A stretch of 64,000 bases of DNA from Rhizopus arrhizus (Eukaryota > Mucoromycota > Mucoromycetes > Mucorales > Rhizopodaceae). The number at the start of each line of letters is the position of its first letter. The stretch's first letter is position 1. Below, piece after piece: positions 12,822-23,813 of the stretch. The notes beneath the pieces were generated by a model. That model had not been told where the DNA came from and did no database searches. It worked only from the letters and a program-made list of their open reading frames with translations. Where the stretch lies: NCBI GenBank assembly GCA_024220505.1, contig JAKZZE010000032.1, forward strand, positions 465,001 to 529,000, written 5' to 3'. The position numbers and the translations under genes were made by a program.

Positions 12822-13690
12822 TAAAAAGACATGGGATAAACATGAAAGGTAAAGAAGAAAAAAGAGAGAAAGAGAAAAAGGAAGAAGGAGCAAATAAAGA
12901 TGTATTACTAAGCCATCTTTGTGCAACTCCATCATTTCAACATCAAAGGTAATCCAATAAATACAAAGTCTCTTCCTCTTCTTCTTCCTCTTCCTCTTCT
13001 CTTCTCTTTTCTTTTATTTATTTGTTAATAGATCGTTTGTTTAAAGCATCGTCTTGTATCAAGTCATGTACATACAATGACTAAACATTTACAACTGTCT
13101 TTTCCCATTTTCATCATCTTGTGTCACTTACCTTGACTTGACCTACTCTACACATATTCACCTCCTGAGTATCACTGTTCATTCTTGCATAGTCAACTAC
13201 CAGACACACTTCTCTTATAGGCCTTCCTTTAGCTATCGCTTTTGTTTTTGTTTCGATAGATAAAGAATTGATGCTGTCATGACCTTATTTCCTCTTTATA
13301 TTCATTATTTGTCTTCCATTGTCTATAACCATTGCTCTTTCTTTTTTTTCTTTTTCTTTTTCTTTTTCCTTTTCTTTTTATATAAGTACGTGCACATTGT
13401 TCGATATATCTACTAGCATAGGCCATACATCCTATACAATATTGCAACTGAAGTAAAAGTAAACGGTCATCATAGGGTTGACAATAAGGTTTGTAGTGAT
13501 GAACACTTGTCCTGCTTTTCTTTTTTCTCTCTCCTTTTTCTGCTACTACTATTGATACTGTTATTACTGCTTCCTCTTAGACTGTCTGTTTTGAAGCTAT
13601 TATGTAGAGAGTATCACAACTTTAGAGTTTGGTCAAACAGCTTTGTTAATTATTCCTCTTTCTTCTTTTTTTTTTGTTGTTCTTCTAATT
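12822..13690 (+). repeat. Long direct repeat, copy B
   Basis: Partner of copy A (5468-6240), 7.3 kb away in the same orientation. Differences are scattered substitutions, length changes in pyrimidine runs and an extra ~65 bp at about 13483-13548 (GACAATAAGGTTTG... through CTGCTACTA). The pattern fits an old duplication. Confidence 0.8.
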
Positions 13691-16230
13691 ACTAAATTAA
13701 ACCATATTTTGTTGTGTAGATCCTTCTTTTTTCTTCAGTTGTTCTGTTACAGTTGGCCATTTGTTTCATTAATGTTAAACTGCGTTTGAGGTTGCTGTGA
13801 ATTATAAACAGAAAAGAAATAAAAATAAAAATGGAAGCCCTGCTAAAGAGGTGGGATTGGTTGTAACTCCGTCCTATATACACACCATAACATATGCCAT
13901 ATGCCATATAGTGTAGTGTTTAACAGCTAGACTAACTCATAGTACTCTTCAGTCTGACAGCCTATAGAATCATATACTGCAATATTATTTCGAGTGTCTT
14001 GTGCAATAGTATGATCATTAGTGAAAAATGCGATTACAGCGATAGGTGGTCATTCTGGCATATGATTGGCTAGAGTGTATCGGAATAATGCTAACCCGAA
14101 TTATTAGTCTTGTGCCTTTAACTCAAAAAAAAGCCTCAAAAAAACAAAAGAAAAGATGAAAAATACCGGCTAAATCATAACAACACTATACAGAACTGGT
14201 TATATAGTGGAGAACAGAGAGAGCATATACTAGATGTCAAGTCTCTTTTGATTCCCATCTTCAATTCCATGTTTTTGCTTGACATCAGAAACTCGATAAC
14301 TTTCTTGAACTTTTTCTTTACAACCTTTGCCATTCATAAGTGTATCCTTTATAGGTTAGTTGAATGTACTTTTGGATAAACAATGTATATAAAAATGACT
14401 GAGAAAAAAATTGCAAGAAAATGAAGAGAATACTTTTTTTTTAATACTAGAATACTAAAGCATATATAATAGATACACACGTACTCGAGTTCAATATAAA
14501 TAATAACATTTTATCGCATGCATACTTAATAATCTTGGGTTCTTTATTCTTTGAACCGTTACTAAAACTTTGGATCCTCATGACTGACTTTATAATGCTT
14601 GCAAATCCTCCTTTTTTTTTTTTTCGCCGATGCTATCTTTTAAAAGTAGATACTTTTTCCCAAATTTTTATTTCTTATAGGATAAGAACTAGTTTTATCC
14701 GACCATTATTTTTGATAAAAAAAATATATATAAAATATATCACTTTTGCTTTTCTTAACATAAAAAACCCCTTATCAGCAAAACTCAATAAATTAAATTA
14801 CTCCTTAAAGTCATGTGTTTATTTGTAAAACTTGAGCTTAAAAAGGATTGATTTGTTTTTATGGTAACCGTTGTTTTAATATCTACTTCCGTCAGTTATA
14901 GTTTATATTCTGTCATGATAATAGTTTAAAATAATAACATGCAATTGAGCAAAATTAATCGATTGCTGTTGCTAGTTTGAATGTCTAAACAATTTTTGAA
15001 ATTAATAATCCTTTTTTTTTTTTCCTTACGCAATTGTTTTGTTGATAAATAAACAAAGGCTGAGTAAAAAAAAAATAACGATTTTATGAAACAAAACAAC
15101 CCACACATTCTGAAGTCAGATTAGAGCAAACTTGTCAGAACTTGCTATATAGTGTTACATGTTATCATATGTTGCATGAAAATACATTTGCAATCTCAAC
15201 ACTAAGCTGTATAGGCATGATACCGTTGTTCACAACTCATGCTGTATTAAAATAGCCATAAAAGCCATGAAATAATGTGCAATGCAAAGTAGAATGCATG
15301 TCAGCACAAAGTTGGTTTTTGAAGAATGTTGAAAGGAAAAGTCAAGTTGATTTTTGTTATAGATTATAGTGAACTAATCAAATTTAGCTCATTTTTAACC
15401 ATTCCAGAATTCTGTGTATTTTTTTTTCTCCCCCCTTTTTTGAAAATTGTAATAGATAAAGGGTAGAGCATCTATACTATTTATTCGATCATAAAAGGAT
15501 ACAATCTGTATTTTATATCAGCTGTTTATTTATATAAAGCATCAACCACTCTTCTCTTTTGTATATTGCTTTGTTACGATTAATTGACATTCATTTAAGT
15601 TTTGTTTGATGGTTCTCTTTAAAATTTAACGTTCTTTCACTCTTCTATTTTTTCTTTTGGAATATATTATATGGTTTGCGTTTGGATAGGCAATTGAAAG
15701 AAGAATATGATGTAAAAGCAACACGAAACGTAAAACAACACAAAACAAAAACAAAAATGCAATAAAATATAAACTTGATACAGCTTTTACGATATAAAGA
15801 ACGCTACACTACCATTAGTTTTTATTCATTTGCTACCTTCCTTTATTAATTATTCTATTAAATGAAACCGTGTCTTATTCTATTTTCTTTTCTTTCTTTC
15901 AGAAGTAAATTGACAAGCCAAAGATATTAATTGGCTTAATAAGGTGAGGTTAGGTAAGAATAACAAGAATACCACATGATTTTGATGGTATGTACTAAAA
16001 TAAAGTTGGAATTGATAATATTTACCTCAAAACTTCTCATTCAGTCACAGAATGTAACAATTTGATAAGGAGTGAATACAAAAAAAAAGTATATAAGGTA
16101 CCGTATCATTCCTCTTTTTTTTTTTTCATTCATACTTTTGCTATCTATTGTTTTCTGGTTCTCTGCTCTCAACTTTCTGCAACTGGTTCATTGTTCTTGT
16201 TTCTTGTTCGTTATTCATTGATTTATTGCT
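13691..16230. other. Gene-free AT-rich DNA
   Basis: No coding sequence recognised. Frames at 14535-14828 and 14926-15108 are rich in Phe, Lys and Leu from poly-T and poly-A DNA. A TATA-like GTATATAAGG at 16089 precedes the minisatellites. Confidence 0.5.
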
Positions 16231-16238
16231 CTTGCTTC

Positions 16239-16312
16239 TTGCTTCTTGGTTCATTGGCTCATTGGTTCATTGGTTTATTGGTTTATTGGTTTATTGGTTT
16301 ATTGTTTCATCG
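16239..16312. repeat. Minisatellite, 8-bp unit
   Basis: Tandem ATTGGTTT/ATTGGTTC units, about nine copies, leading into the heptamer array. Confidence 0.85.
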
Positions 16313-16359
16313 CTCTTGCTTCTTGGTTTATTGCTCTTGTTTATTGATTGACATTTGGT

Positions 16360-16535
16360 GTTCGATGCTTGGTGTTTGATGCTTGGTGCTTGATGCTTGA
16401 TGCTTGGTGCTTGGTGCTTGGTGCTTGGTGCTTGGTGCTTGGTGCTTGGTGCTTGGTGCTTGGTGCTTGGTGCTTGGTGCTTGGTGCTTGGTGTTCGATG
16501 CTTGGTGCTTGGTGTTCGATGCTTGGTGCTTGGTA
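16360..16535. repeat. Heptanucleotide array (TGCTTGG)n
   Basis: More than 20 copies of TGCTTGG, with interspersed TGTTCGA and TGATGCT variants at both ends. Because 7 is not a multiple of 3, every frame stays open, which creates false ORFs on both strands (Trp-Cys-Leu-Val-Leu-Gly-Ala on plus, His-Gln-Ala-Pro-Ser on minus). Confidence 0.95.
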
Positions 16536-16589
16536 ATGGGTAACGGGTAACGGGTAGTGAGGAGTGGGGTGTGGGGTGTGGGGGTGGGT

Positions 16590-16974
16590 GATCATGTTGT
16601 ACTATTAGTTTTCGTGGGTTCTCCGGTTATGCACGTACGATTCTAGCTGGTCTAGTAGTCGTGTGTTCGATGGGTGATCAGATCAGCCTCGACTCGGGCT
16701 CTCCAGTCGAAGGTGAACGTCCTTCCACGACATCACAGTTGGTTGGGCGGCCTGATCGCGTGGGGCTCTCCGCAAACGTCTCATGCTGCATTACTGTAGA
16801 GTAGGATTGCAACTGGCTGCTTGGGTTGTCCTTAAGGACGGGGCGCTCAACGGGTTGACTTTTCAGCGACCTCTATAAGCTAAACCATGTGAACAGGAGG
16901 GTTTCTGGTAGCGTAGGTTTACAATAGGTCGCAAATATCCCCATCGCTGGCTGCTTCTCCCTGCGTGAAAAAAA
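16590..16974. other. GC-rich island of unknown origin
   Basis: About 380 bp with clearly higher GC than the flanks, between the heptamer array and the third CACGTGG repeat. Stop codons interrupt the frames. Notable strings are GGGCTCTCCAGTCGAAGGTG and GGGGCTCTCCGC. It may be the body of the element whose end is the CACGTGG repeat. Copies 1 and 2 do not obviously share it. Confidence 0.4.
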
Positions 16975-17068
16975 AAGAAGGTAGAAGGGTACCTATTCGA
17001 CATGGCCTCCACGTGGCGGTATCTGGAAACATATCTTTTATGGTTTTGAAAGTATGGCTAACAATGTC
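16975..17068 (+). repeat. CACGTGG repeat, copy 3
   Basis: Contains GTAGAAGGGTACCTATTCG, ATGGCCTCCACGTGGCGG, GGAAACATATCTTTT and ATGGCTAACAATGTC in the same order as copies 1 and 2. The open frame from its ATG stops after 15 codons. Confidence 0.75.
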
Positions 17069-18605
17069 GTAACTGAGTGTCTTGTCTTTTTTTTCTTTCC
17101 AGTCTTTTTCTTTCCGGTCTTTTTCTTTTTAATTTTTTTTAATAAACTTTTTTAAATAAACTTTTTTTTAAATAAACTTTTTTTAAATAAACTTTTTTCT
17201 TCATTGCGACTTTTATATTTTAAATAAAAATGTGATAAAGTTTTAACGTGATTCTTTTCTTTTGACTTTGTTTCTTTTTCATGTTTATGATTGTTGTGAC
17301 GATTCTTCAAAGAGATTCTATAAAGTAGATCAAGATTAATTGTGATTGTCAACAAGTATGAAAATTATTATTACTCTGTGTTCTGCTTGTTGCTGCTATT
17401 AAATAAAGACCTACAGCTGACTGGTTGTACTTTATAAACATACTTGAAAGACTAACGATCCATTTCGTTTTGTTGTTCAATCATTAGTTCGAATTAGATT
17501 TAGAATGAACTCTGACAAGTCATTAAGAATATTGTCATACTAGCAATTGTCTTTTTGACCTTTCTTTTTTCATTTTGTAATTATGACTGATCGCAACGCT
17601 GAAATGAAGTACAAAGAAACAAAGACAATAAGAAAGGGGGGAAAGAAAGAGAGAGAGAGAGAGAGAGAAGGAACAAATAAGGAAATTCTGGAAAAGGCAA
17701 ATGTGTAACAATAATTATCACCAAATAAAGAAGATCTCTTACATTACTTCGACGTTTATAAATGCCATTCTACTTTTGAGCGAGTCTTTTCTAACCTAAA
17801 TAAAGAGGTATTTCATTTTCTCCGCTTACTGAATATCTCTATTAGGTAAACAGGGTATTCACTGAGGACTGACTCCCCTTAAGGGAGTAGTACATGCGTA
17901 AATGTTCAAGTACGTTCTTTGTTGTACAAATAAAAATAACCCACACAAAGCTCTTGTGCTCAGAGTTATAAATAAAATAGGTTGAGCACTATTTCCGTTA
18001 CACTGCCTTTTTACTCTCTTCTTTTTTGTAAAGAATTGAACATTCGAACATTATAATTCTTTTGGGTTGATTACTATAAAAACAACAAAGGGACTTTTTC
18101 CACCGAAAGAAACATCTCGAATAGCATCTTTGTACCTGTCAGTTTCACTTTGCTTTCTTTCTGGGATAAAAAACATGGAAAAGATGGAAAAGAACGATGG
18201 ATAGATACGAATAGAGCAGAACAAGACAAAGCTTAGTTGAGAAAGCTGGCAGAGGTTATAGAAAGCATGTATTCATTTCTGCATAAAGTTAGAAGGAATA
18301 CACAAGCAAGTGCACAAGAATAACTCTATCCATGCATGATGGCTGTTGAAAGAACCTGCTGGTGTACTAAAGAATATTATGCAGCTATAGTATTTAGGCT
18401 GGTGATATTTAGCAGAAAAAGGATATGACAGTAATTCAGTTAGAGGAATGAAGAAGAGAGCATGTATGGTGACGTAACTGAAAGAGAGGACAATGAACAA
18501 GAACGAAACAATACTTGTGCTTTACAACATCTAGATCTACCGACATACATCGATTACATCCTTCATGGACTGATCACCAATTGCTCTCTCACTCTCTTTC
18601 GATTA
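17069..18605. other. Gene-free AT-rich DNA
   Basis: Short repeats of the TAAATAAACTTTTTT type at 17140-17200. No supported gene. Confidence 0.5.
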
Positions 18606-18882
18606 ACCTTGGCCGAACACGCCCATTGGGTTTGATCTCTGGCGTGCTAACCCTATTTTGGCTCAACAGAAAACGCATTGTGTACAACTAAAGCAGCGAC
18701 CTTTGTGTATCTCACCTTCTTTGCCTAGTCAGATGTTCGCACAAGAACAATGGGACTATATCAAATCCAAGATACGACACTTTACCCAATATGTTGCAAT
18801 TGATTACACCCTCTGGCGTAAAAAGTCGATGATGGCCTTACAACTTTCACCAGGCGATTCCGATGGGAGTGGCTTGCAGTAG
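18606..18882 (+). pseudogene. Coding remnant, possible LINE polymerase linker
   Basis: An open frame from about 18607 runs without a clear start to a stop at 18882. It reads like a soluble, Trp-containing protein segment (TPIGFDLWRANP near the start, SQMFAQEQWDYIKSKIRHFT in the middle, DYTLWRKKSMMALQ near the end). This pattern resembles the linker between endonuclease and reverse transcriptase in fungal LINE ORF2 proteins, but that is a recollection of style and not an alignment. No ATG start is evident, so it is treated as a relic. A protein search would decide. Confidence 0.35.
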
Positions 18883-19475
18883 TTTTTGAAGAAGTGTATC
18901 ATCAGGGAGGTCAGTGGAGCCCTTCAAGAATTTAGCTTGCTAGATAGACGCAGGATCCGTCAATGATGGCTGTTGAACGAGATAGAGCATGACATTGACT
19001 GAGGAACTAAAGATGCGATGGATACACTCATCTTGGCAGGGTTCAATCTTCTGGAGGTGATCAAGATTAAGGAAGCTGACAGCAAGGTCGGATTCCATTT
19101 GAGCACAGACCCTTTGGGTCTAGAAACGTACCCAGAGTAAGCGATTGAACCCCTTTGGAATTGACTCTAATCACAGTGACCTGACGCATGATCTTCTTGG
19201 CCTTATTGACGTCTTGTTGTACCGCGGCCGCAGGCAAAAGATTTACACCACTATTAGCTTGAATGGCCTGACTGTTTATATACAATAACCCAATAATCAA
19301 CAGCAAAATGGACATCTCAATCTCATCAAAGAATTTAAAATTGATGGCATCACCAAAGCCAAGATCAAAAGATTGAGCAATAAGAAGGGTTTACTTGTCA
19401 GTGACAATCGGAACATACAAAACACTTTTAAAAAGTTCAAACAAGAGCATACGATCCTGTGCTGATGTGCTAATA
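18883..19475 (+). pseudogene. Further decayed coding remnants
   Basis: Two plus-strand pieces look coding in composition. One is about 19020-19139, with AMDTLILAGFNLLEVIK then a stop. The other is about 19311-19464, with HLNLIKEFKIDGITKAKIKR and SDNRNIQNTFKKF before a stop. They are in different frames, with stops between them. A minus-strand frame at 19067-19315 has a hydrophobic start like a signal peptide but overlaps the plus-strand remnant. The DNA transposon at 19476 lands just after the second piece. Identity is uncertain; continuation of the LINE-like relic is possible. Confidence 0.25.
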
Positions 19476-19503
19476 ACGTGCCACCAAGCTTAAACCTGAA
19501 AAA
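19476..19503 (+). repeat. Left terminal inverted repeat of DDE transposon
   Basis: 28-bp end, first bases ACGTGCCACCAAGCTTAAAC, perfect against the right end before the sequences diverge. Preceded by TA. Confidence 0.93.
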
Positions 19504-19838
19504 AATTTTGACAATTTTCAAATGCTATAAACTTTTCCACAAATAATCCAACAATAAAACAAAGCCATAACAATTATTATATAAACCTTTCTGAACATTT
19601 CTTATGGATTAGATTGTTAATTTTATTAATAATATTTTCTTTTTATATCATTTGAAAACATGCGGTATTTCAAAATTTTAGCTGGTAGTCCTTAGGGAAG
19701 ACATATATTGAAACAAATTTTTTTAATACCGTATGGTAGAGGACAGATAAACATAACAGTCACATATTACGTAATCAATATGAGAGAGCTCGTACTATAA
19801 CATAGGTGCCTCTTCTCCCTTATTCATACTCTAAAACT

Positions 19839-21917
19839 ATGCCTCCACTTAACGCTAGAAAACGAGCTTATCTTAAAAAACATAGAAATGAGACGAACCA
19901 ATTTGTCCCTCATTTAAATGATCAAGACTGGGACATGAGCGATTCTGAGCTTATAGAATTAAGCAACATAACTGAAATGCGTAATGCTGATCCTACAATC
20001 AGCATGTCAATCAACAATGTTTTGCTTGATAATAATGTAAAGCGAAACAGACCTTTGTCTTATTCGAAAACCTCTAGGTCAACACGCTGGAGACGAGAAA
20101 AAGAAGCTAAATCTGTTAATGATAAGGGCAAACTCGAGAGTTTTGGATTTGTATCTATTGCCCCTGTTGTAGAAGCCAGTTCTCCCATATTGTCAAAGAA
20201 TGAAATACAACTTTTGAGAATCCAAGAAATACTTCCAAAACTTCAAATGTATGTGAAACCTGTGATGAACTCGAAGGATAAAGAAAACACGATCGAGAGA
20301 TACAGTTTTATGCAATACTCTTCGATTTATACTTACTTTATTAAGAGAATTGAGGGTATTCCTATTACTTTGGCTTCTCGTGAGGCAGCTAGAATTCATT
20401 GGGCAGATAACAACGTTGCGTATCGTGCCATGACTATCGTAAAATGGGCTAAAGAATATTTGAGTCAAGGGGTGTTATCGAGACATCGACAAGGTGTTCA
20501 TTCAAAAAGAAAGTCTTTTCTTAATGATGCCGATATCAAGGAAATGGTTCTCGAAGAAATACGTAGAATGAAGCCTGCTGAACGTTCCTTGGTTACTATT
20601 AAAAAATTCATTGATGAAGTAGTTATCCCATCCAAATTGGGCGTAATAATGCAACCTGTTCCTGAAAGCACGCTCAGTAACTATCTCCATGAATGGGGTT
20701 ATGTCTATAGAAAGAACAAAAAAACCATTTACTTCGATGGTCACGAACGCGAAGATGTGGTCGAGTATAGAAGCGTTTGGTCGAAGAGGATGCTCGAATA
20801 TATGGAAAAAATGGATTTTTACTCTGGAGAAACTGAGGAAGATGTATTGGAGCCAAATGCATTACCAGAAGGCGAGAGAAAGTGCGTGTTCGTTACGCAC
20901 GATGAAAGTACTTTCTACGCAAATGATGGTAAGAACGATATGTGGTTAGCTGATGGAGAAAATTACATCAGAAAAAAGGGTCCTGGGCTATCTATCATGG
21001 TGAGTGAGTTTCAATGCCCTTGCCATGGAACAATGAAGATTCAAAAGTGGTCTTCAAGAAAGCTGTTCAAGGCAGGTACTGCAAGAGATGGATGGTGGAC
21101 TTCAAAACACATGGTTGAGCAGTTAAAAGAAGATGCAATCGGCCTTTTCGAAGCACTTCACCCCAATTGTGTAGCTGTTTTTCTCTTTGATAACAGCTCC
21201 AATCATGGTGCTTTTGCTGATGATGCTTTGGTCGCCAGCCGAATGACTCTCAATGAAAAGCCTTGGCCATTGAGTGAGAAATTCCAGTTCCGAGATACTG
21301 TATATATCTCAAGATCCACAGGTATGGAGGAAGTCCAGTCCTTCTACTATGAAAAAGAGATCAAGAAAAGGGATAAGAAGGGAAACTTGAAAACAAAAAA
21401 AGTACGTTATTTCAAGGGAATAAGAAAAATTTTGGAGGAAAGAAGTCTATGGATTGGACATGATCTGGAAGGCAAGAAATGGAAGTTACATTGTGGGGCT
21501 CCAGATAGAGTTAATCCAATTTGCTGCGCTCTCCATTTTTTAGAGAATTGCCCTGATTTTAAAAATCAAAAGTCTGCTTTGGAGGAGGTGATCATAAACT
21601 CTGGACACGTTTTTGAGCTGTATCCTAAATACCATTGCGAATGTAATTGGATCGAAATGTACTGGGGTGCAGCAAAAAGAGAAGCTCGCTTGAAATGCGA
21701 TTACTCCTTTAAGTCTCTTGAGGAAAATATCGATTTATTTTTGGATAAAGCCGGCGATTTAACACATATACGTAGGTATTTTAGGAGATCAATGGACTTT
21801 ATTGAAGCTTATAATCGATGTACTGATGTCAGAGAAGTTGTTCAAGAGGTGAAAAAGTTTGTCGAGAAAAAGTATTTGTCTCACAGAAAAGTCAGAGTGC
21901 CTTCAGGTTTGGTATAG
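19839..21917 (+). CDS. Long fungal-type DDE transposase
   Basis: 692 codons from the ATG at 19839. An in-frame GTG 33 bp earlier is not taken as the start. The protein should cut and rejoin the ends of its own element in the nucleus. Catalytic residues can be read: Asp355 in VTHDES, Asp451 in FLFDNSSNH, and Glu606 in NWIEMYWGAAKRE. The gap between the second Asp and the Glu is about 155 residues, far longer than the 34-39 of ordinary Tc1/mariner enzymes. The insertion contains a basic stretch (near KRDKKGNLKTKK) and Cys-rich parts (CGAPDRVNPICC, CECNW). The basic N-terminus and the region around 190-290 (helix-rich, RRMKPAERS) probably bind DNA. It resembles the 700-residue DDE transposases common in basidiomycete genomes. 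The frame has no defect. Family by motif is firm; the exact clade is not assigned. Confidence 0.9.
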   Translation: MPPLNARKRAYLKKHRNETNQFVPHLNDQDWDMSDSELIELSNITEMRNADPTISMSINNVLLDNNVKRNRPLSYSKTSRSTRWRREKEAKSVNDKGKLESFGFVSIAPVVEASSPILSKNEIQLLRIQEILPKLQMYVKPVMNSKDKENTIERYSFMQYSSIYTYFIKRIEGIPITLASREAARIHWADNNVAYRAMTIVKWAKEYLSQGVLSRHRQGVHSKRKSFLNDADIKEMVLEEIRRMKPAERSLVTIKKFIDEVVIPSKLGVIMQPVPESTLSNYLHEWGYVYRKNKKTIYFDGHEREDVVEYRSVWSKRMLEYMEKMDFYSGETEEDVLEPNALPEGERKCVFVTHDESTFYANDGKNDMWLADGENYIRKKGPGLSIMVSEFQCPCHGTMKIQKWSSRKLFKAGTARDGWWTSKHMVEQLKEDAIGLFEALHPNCVAVFLFDNSSNHGAFADDALVASRMTLNEKPWPLSEKFQFRDTVYISRSTGMEEVQSFYYEKEIKKRDKKGNLKTKKVRYFKGIRKILEERSLWIGHDLEGKKWKLHCGAPDRVNPICCALHFLENCPDFKNQKSALEEVIINSGHVFELYPKYHCECNWIEMYWGAAKREARLKCDYSFKSLEENIDLFLDKAGDLTHIRRYFRRSMDFIEAYNRCTDVREVVQEVKKFVEKKYLSHRKVRVPSGLV

Positions 21918-22099
21918 TTAACAATAAATATCATTAAAACTAGGCTTTTTTTCTAAGAAAAAAACGTCATTAAGTCCCTCTAATTTCAGGAAATAAGCAA
22001 TGTCTACACTAAATGTCATGAGATGTCCAAAAAAAAAAAAAAAAATACACCTCATGTCCACGATGTCAAAAAAAAAAAAAAATTGAAACAAAATTAAAA

Positions 22100-22127
22100 T
22101 TTTTCAGGTTTAAGCTTGGTGGCACGT
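22100..22127 (-). repeat. Right terminal inverted repeat of DDE transposon
   Basis: Reverse complement of the left end, followed by TA at 22128-22129. Confidence 0.93.
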
Positions 22128-22129
22128 TA

Positions 22130-23813
22130 AACGCGACTTTTTTTTTGTTTTGTTTGTAGATTGGCGGTTCTGGCAAGTGGAGCATTGTGTCAAACTCGTA
22201 TGAAAATGATAAACCCAATACAATCTTTGAAAAGAGTGTCATCAGAATCCACTGGTTGATGCAAATCTGACAAGCATGATATTGATTTGCATCCAAGGCT
22301 ACCAATGTATAATCATCTTTATATAGTCTACGAATCCATTTTGAAAAGCCGTGATCCTTTTTGAGCGAAAGCCTAGAACGATATTCCGAATTTGACTTAC
22401 AGGTAAAGTTTTGGGGTTACGTTTTTGAGATCTACCTTGGCCGAAATAGGCATGTTGTCTTGAAACGGTGAGTTGTTTGATTAAGTGGATCTATGTCCAC
22501 TCGTTAATTTTTTTTTTTTCGTCTGTTAGGGGGAGACACAATGAATGATACCTACAAGAGAATGGAATTGAGATTCAAGCTGGGAATTTGCCTTTTAGTT
22601 CTTGAGGAAGATGAAACGGTTGCAGATGGACGCCACCGAGAAAGTGGTCAGGAAGTCAACTAAGGCCAAGTTGTACGCTGATAGATTAAAGTTCGCCGTA
22701 ATAACAAAATACCATTTGAATGCATTTCTGGCGTCGTTACGATATATAAAGAAGATGTTGTCAATGTAAAATTCTCCATTGCTCAAATTATGGAGACTTG
22801 AAGCGAAGGTGTGCTCTTTGCGTTTGGTTGAAAAAGAAGTTTACTTTTGAAAGATTTAAATTTGCTAAACTTTCTAAATCTATTTCCCCTCTTAACTTGC
22901 ATATATGCCTTATGCTATAATATAGAATTCTTGAATATTCTTGAGGTCTTTATTATTCTAGTGATTGTTAAAAATAAATGATCATCTCAATATGCAGCTC
23001 AGAAAGCCTACTTTTGTGTAACTAATTATCCTCAATATTGAAGAGACAAGATTTGAATAGATGTCATAAATTCTAAATCTGAAATATCGGTTCCGTGATT
23101 AGTCCTCCATAGATAGATTGCATTACTAAAGAAAAGTTTAATCTTAAAGAATCTAATGAATCTAGCTTATCATTCTTTTGGTTATAGGCTTGGGTCTATA
23201 CAGTTGGCTGTGTTCATGGTGTTTACATATTTGGCATCCTTTTTTTCCTTTACAAAAAGATAATAAGAATTGAATAGGGCCAAGGTATAAAAAAGATGGT
23301 TTCAATTGATAAGCCAAAAAACAGACCTATTTCACAAGACATACCATTTACTTAGGTGCCAATGATCCTGCTGTAAAACGAAAGCTACCATGTCCTCATC
23401 TCTCCAACCCTATGAGCGTATGCACAACGACAATCATGGTAAAACCATAACAAGTATTATTTAAAGAGATGGAGTTAAACACAAGTTATAGATGGACAAG
23501 ACCACTTTGTCATCACACATTCATTTTGTAAGCGGTCCAGACTGAAATTTGAATTGGCTTCGTGAGCTGCTTTCGACCATGAGCTCAGCGGATTCAATTC
23601 ATTTTTTTTTAACAACTTGGAAAAATAAACAGATTTCTCAACTACTACAATCCTCTGCCTGAAAAACCCAACAATGTATTGGGTGTGTGAACGAGTGAAA
23701 GACAAGGTTGATTTTGAGAAACAAGCGGATGACCACTTGCTTGGATAACATGAGTTTATGAAAATAATATGTTTATAAAGAGTAGGATGCATGCTATACG
23801 AAAGGGCAACAAT
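22130..23813. other. Intergenic, with possible coding remnants
   Basis: AT-rich with no gene recognised. At 22539-22770 two overlapping plus frames look mildly coding (MNDTYKRMELRF..., then MKRLQMDATEKVVRKSTKAK... ending at a TAA). They may be a frameshifted relic. The last ~350 bp lie downstream of the carrier gene and may hold its 3' UTR. Confidence 0.35.

Larger units (their letters stand above)
19476..22127 (+). mobile_element. TA-flanked DDE transposon, complete
   Basis: A 2652-bp element with inverted ends that match for about 28 bp, beginning ACGTGCCACCAAGCTTAAAC at 19476 and ending with its complement at 22127. A TA dinucleotide sits immediately outside each end (19474-19475 and 22128-22129), the target duplication typical of the Tc1/mariner/IS630 superfamily. 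The only gene is the transposase at 19839-21917. Perfect ends plus an uninterrupted 692-codon frame suggest a recent and possibly active copy. It lies in decayed coding remnants. Confidence 0.92.

Noticed and set aside
16341..16595. ORFs on both strands across the heptamer array
   Set aside because: A 7-bp repeat without stops is open in every frame; the peptides are pure repeat and have no start context.
19806..19838. GTG start for the long transposase
   Set aside because: Non-ATG start is unlikely in a fungal nuclear gene; an ATG follows in frame at 19839 and the extra residues look like leader.
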